A stretch of 64,000 bases of DNA. It comes from SG-bin7 sp964498095 (GTDB lineage Bacteria > Bdellovibrionota > Bdellovibrionia > Bdellovibrionales > SG-bin7). Below, piece after piece: positions 58,451-64,000 of the stretch. Every line of letters begins with the position of its first letter. Position 1 is the stretch's first letter. Below the pieces are notes generated by a model that ran no database searches, was not told the DNA's origin, and saw only the letters and a list, made by a program, of their open reading frames with translations. The stretch lies in contig CAZCFY010000002.1 in assembly GCA_964498095.1 (NCBI GenBank), positions 124,001 to 188,000 of the forward strand, read 5' to 3'. The translations under genes and the position numbers were made by a program.

Positions 58451-60126
58451 AGAAACTGCGGCTTATCTTCCTAAGTTTTATAATGGTAATGGCGGGTATG
58501 GTGAACGGCGCAAATATTTCTTTGCGGGCCATCTCTTCAGCCGAGGCTGCGCCCAAAAAGGCCGCTAAAAAGTCCGCGGGTAAAGCAAAAAAGGCGGCGG
58601 CGCAAAGTTCTGGCCAAACTGCTTCTTCTGACGAATCGGCGGCGCCCGCAAAACTTGATCCGGAAGAAGCCAAACAGCTTCGGGAAGCCTATAAATTAAT
58701 TCGCGAGAGAAAATATGAAGCCGCCTCACAGCGACTTTACCGTTTAAGCCGTAACCCACTACTGCGGGATTATCGCGAAGAGTTGCGTTACAAATTAGGT
58801 CTTGTCCTCATGGAGATGGGACTTAATCAGGTGGCCGCAGTTGAGTTCTTGCGGGTGGCGGTAAAGGGAAAAAGCAAATTTTTAAAACAAAGTTTAGAAA
58901 AGCTTTCTTTTGCGGCGGATTCCCTGAATTTTGATGTCTTATTAAATCTGGCAATTTCCAAAATCACGGTTGGGGATTTTCCGGCGATTCATAAGGACAT
59001 GCTCTTTTATCGCATTGGTGAATTTCAGCTGAAGAAGAAGGATTATTTGGAGGCCGCTAAAAACTTTAACCGTGTCGATACAAACAGCCGCTACTTCTTC
59101 CGGGCTAAATATAGTCAGGCCGTGGCGCTGGCGGAAGATGGAAAGCCTGGGTTAGCCGCGCAAGCCTTTGAAGAAATCCTGCAAAACACGGGCAATAAGA
59201 ATGTAACCGATCCGATCCGCGTGTCAGCGTTAATCGGAAAAGCCCGCGCTCTTTACCAGGAAAAGAAGTGGGAAGACGCTATAGCAACTTACCGCGAAGT
59301 CCCCCGAGATTCGAACGTTTGGCATGAAACTTTGTTTGAAGGCAGCTGGGCAATGCTCAGAGGCGCGAAGTTTCGTTCAGCATTAAGCAACTTTCAGTCT
59401 CTACACTCGCCCTTTTACGAAAATAATTATCTTCCGGAATCCCTCGTATTAAGATCTATCGTATATCTCTATATCTGTAAGTTCGATGAGCTAAATAAAA
59501 CGTTAGGATTATTTGAAAATGTATACGGTCCGGTTCGGCGCAAAATTCTGCAATATCTTTCACGCCGTCCTGATCCGGCAAAAATTTACCAGGATTTTAT
59601 GGCCGCCAGCGAAGGCCAAGGAGTAGCGCAAATTCCGATGCCAGCCGTACGCAAAATTGAAAAGGAATACGATTTTAGCCAAAACCAAAGTTATTTGGAT
59701 AATCTAAATGCTGAGCTGGAAACCTTTGAGGGCTTAAGCTCAACATGGAAGGGCAGTCCCCTCGGAAAATATGCGCAAAAGTTAATAACTTTGAGGATTA
59801 AAAAGACGGAACGAAAACTGGGGTTGATCATTAAGCGGCATTTATTTGAGGTTAAATCTGAATTGCGTGATTTCTTTGAGCAGGTGGGGTTCCTACAGCT
59901 TGAGGTCGTTAATTTACAAAAAGAAGAAGTGAAGAAAGAACTTTCTAAGAAAGACGAAGAAAAGGCCATGGAAGAAATGGGTATGCAGAAATCCCAGCTT
60001 GATAGGAACGTGGACAGAAAGTTCTTTATTCAGAATGGTTTTGAATACTGGCCGTTTCAAGGGGAGTATTGGCTGGATGAGCTTGGAAACTATCATTATC
60101 TAGGCGTATCTAGCTGTCAGAAATAG
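58447..60126 (+). CDS. Periplasmic TPR protein (Glt-type locus)
   Basis: The 559-residue protein has a signal peptide (about 1-22), a Lys/Ala/Ser-rich linker (about 30-75) and TPR-like helical pairs (about 80-400: EEAKQLREAYKLIRERKYEAASQRLYRL, DYLEAAKNFNRVDTN, WEDAIATYREVPRD), then a coiled-coil C-terminal part. Size and position fit periplasmic TPR proteins such as GltC in gliding loci, but the assignment is inference. It overlaps the preceding barrel gene by 4 bp. Confidence 0.72.
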   Translation: MKKLRLIFLSFIMVMAGMVNGANISLRAISSAEAAPKKAAKKSAGKAKKAAAQSSGQTASSDESAAPAKLDPEEAKQLREAYKLIRERKYEAASQRLYRLSRNPLLRDYREELRYKLGLVLMEMGLNQVAAVEFLRVAVKGKSKFLKQSLEKLSFAADSLNFDVLLNLAISKITVGDFPAIHKDMLFYRIGEFQLKKKDYLEAAKNFNRVDTNSRYFFRAKYSQAVALAEDGKPGLAAQAFEEILQNTGNKNVTDPIRVSALIGKARALYQEKKWEDAIATYREVPRDSNVWHETLFEGSWAMLRGAKFRSALSNFQSLHSPFYENNYLPESLVLRSIVYLYICKFDELNKTLGLFENVYGPVRRKILQYLSRRPDPAKIYQDFMAASEGQGVAQIPMPAVRKIEKEYDFSQNQSYLDNLNAELETFEGLSSTWKGSPLGKYAQKLITLRIKKTERKLGLIIKRHLFEVKSELRDFFEQVGFLQLEVVNLQKEEVKKELSKKDEEKAMEEMGMQKSQLDRNVDRKFFIQNGFEYWPFQGEYWLDELGNYHYLGVSSCQK

Positions 60127-60134
60127 GATTAAAG

Positions 60135-63100
60135 ATGCGTTCGTTTGTATTGGTATTTATTTTATCTTCTACTTGCGCGGTGCTTGCGGCCGAGAAAAAG
60201 TCCAATATTCGCGAGTCTACCATTGGCGACGTTTTAAAGCGCACGAGTGGCAAATCAACTTCCGTTGAAAAAAAGGGTAGCGATATTCCTAAATCCACGG
60301 AAGCGGCCTTCGAAAGAAATCTTCCGATCAATTTAGAATCGGTAAAACCTCCGCGCAACAGTGACGTCTACCGCATCGAAGGTGATGGTAAAGAAGTTGA
60401 GTACGAAAAATTAACGGATAAAGGGATCAAGAATCTTTACACCCTTGTTAATAAATTCAAGAACAGCCCCAATCGCGGCGAGTTATGGGTGCGTCTAGCC
60501 GAAGCCTATGTCGAGAAAGCGAAGCTTGTTAAATTTCGCAAATATCGGGAATACGAACAGAAAATAGACGACTTTGAAAATAAAAAAACTAAGGTTAAGC
60601 CGGTTCTGGATTTGGGCGAAGCGCGCGAATACAACCAGCAGGCGATCAATCTTTATAAATTATTTCTGGCCGACTTTCCAAAAGATAAAAAGGTTTCGCA
60701 GGTATTGTTTTTCTTGGGTTACAACTTTTACGAGTTAGGCCGGGAAGACGAAGGTGCGAAGTACTATAAAATACTTGCCGATAAATATACGAAAAGCGCG
60801 TATCTAGATGAATCAACGTTTGCCCTGGGCGACTATTATTTCGAAAAAAACCGCTGGAAGGATGCCCTTAAATATTATGCGCGCCTGATCGATAAAAAAG
60901 AGAGCCGCCATTATTTGTTGGCCCTCTACAAATCCGCATGGTGTAAATACCGTCTTGGGGACTCGCGAGCCGCCTTGCGTGGCATGGAAGTCGTTTACAT
61001 CGAAAGTCGCCGATCGAAGAGCGAAGAAACAGAGGCTGGTCCTAAAGTAAATTCCGTGCGTTTGGCTTCCGAGTCGTTACGTGACATCGTGCCGTTTTAT
61101 GCCGAAATCGGTGATTCGAAGCAGGCCGAAAATTATTTCGAGCGCCTCGTGGGTGCGGGGAAAGCCGCAAACCGCATGATGGAGAAGTTAGCTTATATTT
61201 ATTCATCGCGCGGAAATATAGAAGGCGCGATGACTCTCTTTAAACGTCTTATCCAAATTGAACCCCTATCACCAAAAGCCTTTGATTACCAATACCAAAT
61301 TGTTTCTAGCTATTCGTCGGCTGGTAAAGGCGCGGTTTTTAAACGTGAACTTTATGATTGGATAACTCTCTACGCCGCAAATTCCGAGTGGGCGCAGGCC
61401 AACCGTAAAGATGAAAAGCTATTAGCTGAAGCCTATGAGCGCCGCGAGCGAACTCTAAGAAACTATGTTTTACAGCAGCATGCGGCCGCCAAGCAGTCGA
61501 AAAATGAAGACGGGCGGGCGCGTACATTGGAGTGGTATAAACTTTATCTGCGGGCGTTTGAGTCGGCACCCCAAGTTTCGGACATGCACTTTTACTACGG
61601 CGAACTATTATATGACGTAAAAGATTACCAGGCGGCTTCAGTCGAATACAATTGGGTATTACAAAATGACGAGAAAAGTAAATACTATAAGGACGCGTTA
61701 ATCAACGTGATCGCGTCTCTAGAAAAATTACTACCATCCCAGCAGCAGCTGTTAGCTAAGCGGGATAAAATGGGCCCTGACTTCGTTGACCAGATTCCGC
61801 TGTCACCACAGTTCGCAACTTTTACGGCGACGGCGAAAAAGTTTATTCAAAAATATCCCCAAGATGCGCGTAGTGCTGACCTAGAGTTTAAAGTCGCGCA
61901 GATTTACTATTTGCATAATTACTTTAAAGAGTCGATTGACGCTTTTGAGCCCATTATTAAGCGCGCTCCTAAGTCACAAGCTGGTCAAGACGCGATAAGC
62001 TTTGTGTTAGATATGTATTCCCGCCGCAAGGACTATGTGGGTCTAAAAAAGGTTTCAGAAATCTTGATGGACAATCCGGATGTGGCGAGTTCTCCTATTG
62101 GCGGGCAATTAAAGCGCATTTTAGTTAACACTAAATTTAAAAACGCGGAGATGCTCTTAAAAGATCCCAAAAATCTCTACGCGTCGGGTGAGGCTTTCGA
62201 AAAATTTGCCAATGAAAACAAAAATTCCGAGCTAGCGGTTAAAGCGCAATACAACGCCGCTTACAGTTACAAAAAGGCCCGCGCCGTGGGTCCGGCGCTA
62301 AAAATGTACGAGGCGCTTTTAGCCAATCCGGACCGCTCGCCGGAGTCGATGAAGTTAAAAGCGGAAGCCGCAAAGGAACTCCCACCGCTTTATCAGCAAC
62401 TTGGAAAATACGTGCAAGCAGCAAAGGCTTACGAGCAGTACGCGAATGCCAATCCAAACTCTGAGTTTGCCGCCAACTATTTCTTTAATGCCGCCGTCAT
62501 TTGGGACGGCTATGGCTTTTGGGATAACGCCATCCGCGACTATGAACAATACGAAAAGCGCGAACGTAAAGGCGCTGACCGCATAGAGGCGGCCTATTAC
62601 ATGGGAGAAATATCGCGTAAGCGCGGTGCTTTTTCTAAGGCGGCTCAGTATTACGAAAAATACGTTTCTGGCCCGGCCACCAATAAGGAGCGGATCGTTG
62701 AAGTGCATTTTAAACTTTACGAAATCGCGGAAAAGATGGGAAATAAAGCCGCCATTGCGCGCTGGCGTGACCGCACTATTTCCGTCCAAAGAAATTTTGC
62801 GCAAAGCGAGCGTGGCGTGGGCGCAAAATATGCCGCCGAGGCCAAGTTCTCGCAGCTAAAAGATATTTCGGATCAGATTAAGTCTATTTCGCTTCCGGCA
62901 AATGATAAAAAGCAAGCGGATGGAATTAAGCAGAAATTAGCTCTCATCGAGAAACTTAAGAATGAAATCGTCCAAGTATTAAGATTTGCCTCTGGTCATC
63001 AGATTGTGGCGTCTTATACGACCTTGGCGCTTGCCTATGCTGACACCGCTTACAAAATTAAGACAGCGCCGCTCCCGCCGGGACTTCGCGCTCTTAACAA

Positions 63101-63329
63101 GGAACAAATTGGACAATATCAAGCCAAGGTCGCCGAAGTTTACGTGACTCCGCTGGAGCAAAAGGCATTGGAAAATTTTAACTTGGCAGTGCAAAACGCT
63201 AACGACTTGGATGTTTATGATGACTACGTTATTGCCGCAAGAAAAAATTTAGCAAAAGTGAATCCACAGTTTAAATTCGTTAACGCTAAAATTAAACCCA
63301 GCGCGGTTGTGGATTCAATGGGGCTTTAA
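60135..63329 (+). CDS. Large periplasmic TPR protein (Glt-type locus)
   Basis: The 1064-residue protein has a signal peptide (about 1-18, ending VLA|A) and TPR repeats over most of its length, for example YYKILADKYTKSAYLDESTFALGDYYF, AENYFERLVGAGKAANRMMEKLAYIY and AAKAYEQYANANPNSEFAANYFFNAAV. This resembles GltD/AgmU of Myxococcus, a large periplasmic TPR protein of the gliding complex. The gap to the preceding gene is 8 bp and the next gene starts directly after its stop. Confidence 0.75.
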   Translation: MRSFVLVFILSSTCAVLAAEKKSNIRESTIGDVLKRTSGKSTSVEKKGSDIPKSTEAAFERNLPINLESVKPPRNSDVYRIEGDGKEVEYEKLTDKGIKNLYTLVNKFKNSPNRGELWVRLAEAYVEKAKLVKFRKYREYEQKIDDFENKKTKVKPVLDLGEAREYNQQAINLYKLFLADFPKDKKVSQVLFFLGYNFYELGREDEGAKYYKILADKYTKSAYLDESTFALGDYYFEKNRWKDALKYYARLIDKKESRHYLLALYKSAWCKYRLGDSRAALRGMEVVYIESRRSKSEETEAGPKVNSVRLASESLRDIVPFYAEIGDSKQAENYFERLVGAGKAANRMMEKLAYIYSSRGNIEGAMTLFKRLIQIEPLSPKAFDYQYQIVSSYSSAGKGAVFKRELYDWITLYAANSEWAQANRKDEKLLAEAYERRERTLRNYVLQQHAAAKQSKNEDGRARTLEWYKLYLRAFESAPQVSDMHFYYGELLYDVKDYQAASVEYNWVLQNDEKSKYYKDALINVIASLEKLLPSQQQLLAKRDKMGPDFVDQIPLSPQFATFTATAKKFIQKYPQDARSADLEFKVAQIYYLHNYFKESIDAFEPIIKRAPKSQAGQDAISFVLDMYSRRKDYVGLKKVSEILMDNPDVASSPIGGQLKRILVNTKFKNAEMLLKDPKNLYASGEAFEKFANENKNSELAVKAQYNAAYSYKKARAVGPALKMYEALLANPDRSPESMKLKAEAAKELPPLYQQLGKYVQAAKAYEQYANANPNSEFAANYFFNAAVIWDGYGFWDNAIRDYEQYEKRERKGADRIEAAYYMGEISRKRGAFSKAAQYYEKYVSGPATNKERIVEVHFKLYEIAEKMGNKAAIARWRDRTISVQRNFAQSERGVGAKYAAEAKFSQLKDISDQIKSISLPANDKKQADGIKQKLALIEKLKNEIVQVLRFASGHQIVASYTTLALAYADTAYKIKTAPLPPGLRALNKEQIGQYQAKVAEVYVTPLEQKALENFNLAVQNANDLDVYDDYVIAARKNLAKVNPQFKFVNAKIKPSAVVDSMGL

Positions 63330-64000
63330 ATGAAGATGAAATTTTGGATTTTTCTTATTGTTGCAAGTTTTGCTCTGGGTTGTGCGTCGGGACGCAAATC
63401 CGATAAAAAGGGCGATATCGAAGATGGTTCGCTTAGTCAGGAGAGCGATGACGATGCTCTTTTAGACGGACTTAACACGGAACAACAACGGTCCTCTCCC
63501 AAGGAATTGGAAACTAAATATCAAAAAATTGCACAGGCTTTAAAGACCAAGAGTGAAAAAGATCTTTTGGATAGCGCCTCATTAATTTTGTTCGAAGATC
63601 CTGATGACGTAAAAACTTTAAATGCTCTAGCTCTATTTTATATTAACCGCGGTAAACTCGGACTCGCAAAACAATACCTCGCCCGCGCTCTTAAAAAAGG
63701 CGCTAATGAACCGGGGGTTCAAAATAATTTAGGAATTGTTCTGGCAGCCGAAGGAAATCAGGACGACGCTATCACGGCATTTAAGAAGGCTTTGTCCGCC
63801 GATAGCGGGAATGTTGCGGCGGCAACAAATCTCGGGCTGATTTATGCGAAATACGGTGCCTACAACAAAGCTTTGCCACTCCTTGAACGGGCGTATGATG
63901 CAAATAAATCCGATGTGAATGTGGCCACCGCCTACGCGGTAACTCTGCGCGGGACAGGAAGTGCTTCTGACGCCGCTAGGATATACAAAAGTCTAGTTGT
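63330..64000 (+). CDS. TPR lipoprotein, cut by the window end (Glt-type locus)
   Basis: The gene begins directly after the preceding stop and is open to the last base, so at least 223 residues are visible and the 3' end is missing. A signal peptide ends at a lipobox (SFALGC, Cys about residue 16). After an acidic linker come TPR units, such as NLGIVLAAEGNQDDAITAFKKAL and NLGLIYAKYGAYNKALPLLERAY. It resembles GltE/AglT-type TPR lipoproteins. Confidence 0.75.
   Translation, partial: MKMKFWIFLIVASFALGCASGRKSDKKGDIEDGSLSQESDDDALLDGLNTEQQRSSPKELETKYQKIAQALKTKSEKDLLDSASLILFEDPDDVKTLNALALFYINRGKLGLAKQYLARALKKGANEPGVQNNLGIVLAAEGNQDDAITAFKKALSADSGNVAAATNLGLIYAKYGAYNKALPLLERAYDANKSDVNVATAYAVTLRGTGSASDAARIYKSLV

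Noticed and set aside
1..64000. tRNA/rRNA genes, CRISPR arrays, insertion sequences, prophage
   Set aside because: Reading the intergenic regions I found no cloverleaf, spacer array, transposase or integrase; a covariance-model scan would be needed to exclude small RNAs fully.

Overview
The window is a gene-dense stretch of a Gram-negative chromosome, about 61 protein genes in 64 kb with no phage, transposase, CRISPR array, tRNA or rRNA that I can see. Many features point to a predatory or gliding bacterium of the Bdellovibrio type (Bdellovibrionota, Oligoflexia): many small outer-membrane beta-barrels, an MlaEFD system whose MCE protein ends in a barrel-like domain, a CpaF ATPase and a PilZ protein behind flagellar-sigma (sigma-28) promoters, two sigma-54 activators, a hybrid-kinase phosphorelay, large secreted proteases, and a row of TPR and barrel proteins resembling the Myxococcus Glt gliding complex. 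The assignment is inference from gene content only.

Layout. 1-7 kb: end of a barrel protein, two prepilin-like proteins, secreted proteins, then a NUDT9-type ADP-ribose pyrophosphatase behind nadB. 7-19 kb: one long co-directional run with overlapping or abutting genes, probably one operon: a membrane sensor with a degenerate kinase ATPase domain, a degenerate GGDEF protein, alr, mlaE-mlaF-mlaD, purH, a zinc-ribbon/GYF/TPR membrane protein that seems to start at an ATT codon, and a lipoprotein. 19-24.5 kb: a signalling island. A textbook sigma-54 promoter drives a receiver protein, two small proteins and an unusual fusion of a ribosome-hibernation (HPF/RaiA-like) domain to a receiver domain. 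Facing it are a hybrid histidine kinase, an NtrC-type sigma-54 activator and an Hpt protein. 24.5-33 kb: a PhnZ-like diiron oxygenase, secreted nuclease, PHP, CHAD, MerR, phytase-like, aminopeptidase, barrel and TonB-like genes. 33-44 kb: PilZ and CpaF genes behind sigma-28 promoters, phoH, a subtilase with a huge insert, a heme-dependent demethylase family protein, and repeat-rich intergenic DNA. 44-56.8 kb: housekeeping genes (eno, ftsB-like, cold shock, polA, engB, kdsB, pyrG, kdsD) with a FliL-like pair and an FHA/sigma-54 activator. 56.8-64 kb: two barrels and three TPR proteins, the last cut by the window end.

How it may work together. The most interesting unit is 19.0-24.5 kb. It contains all parts of a multistep phosphorelay (H-D-H-D), the sigma-54 activator such a relay could feed, a sigma-54 promoter, and in that promoter's operon a receiver fused to a ribosome-hibernation-like domain. 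That suggests phosphorylation-controlled ribosome silencing, which I do not know as a described system. A second theme is surface motility: the zinc-ribbon/GYF/TPR protein and the barrel/TPR locus both resemble parts of the Glt machinery, and two operons here carry sigma-28 promoters.
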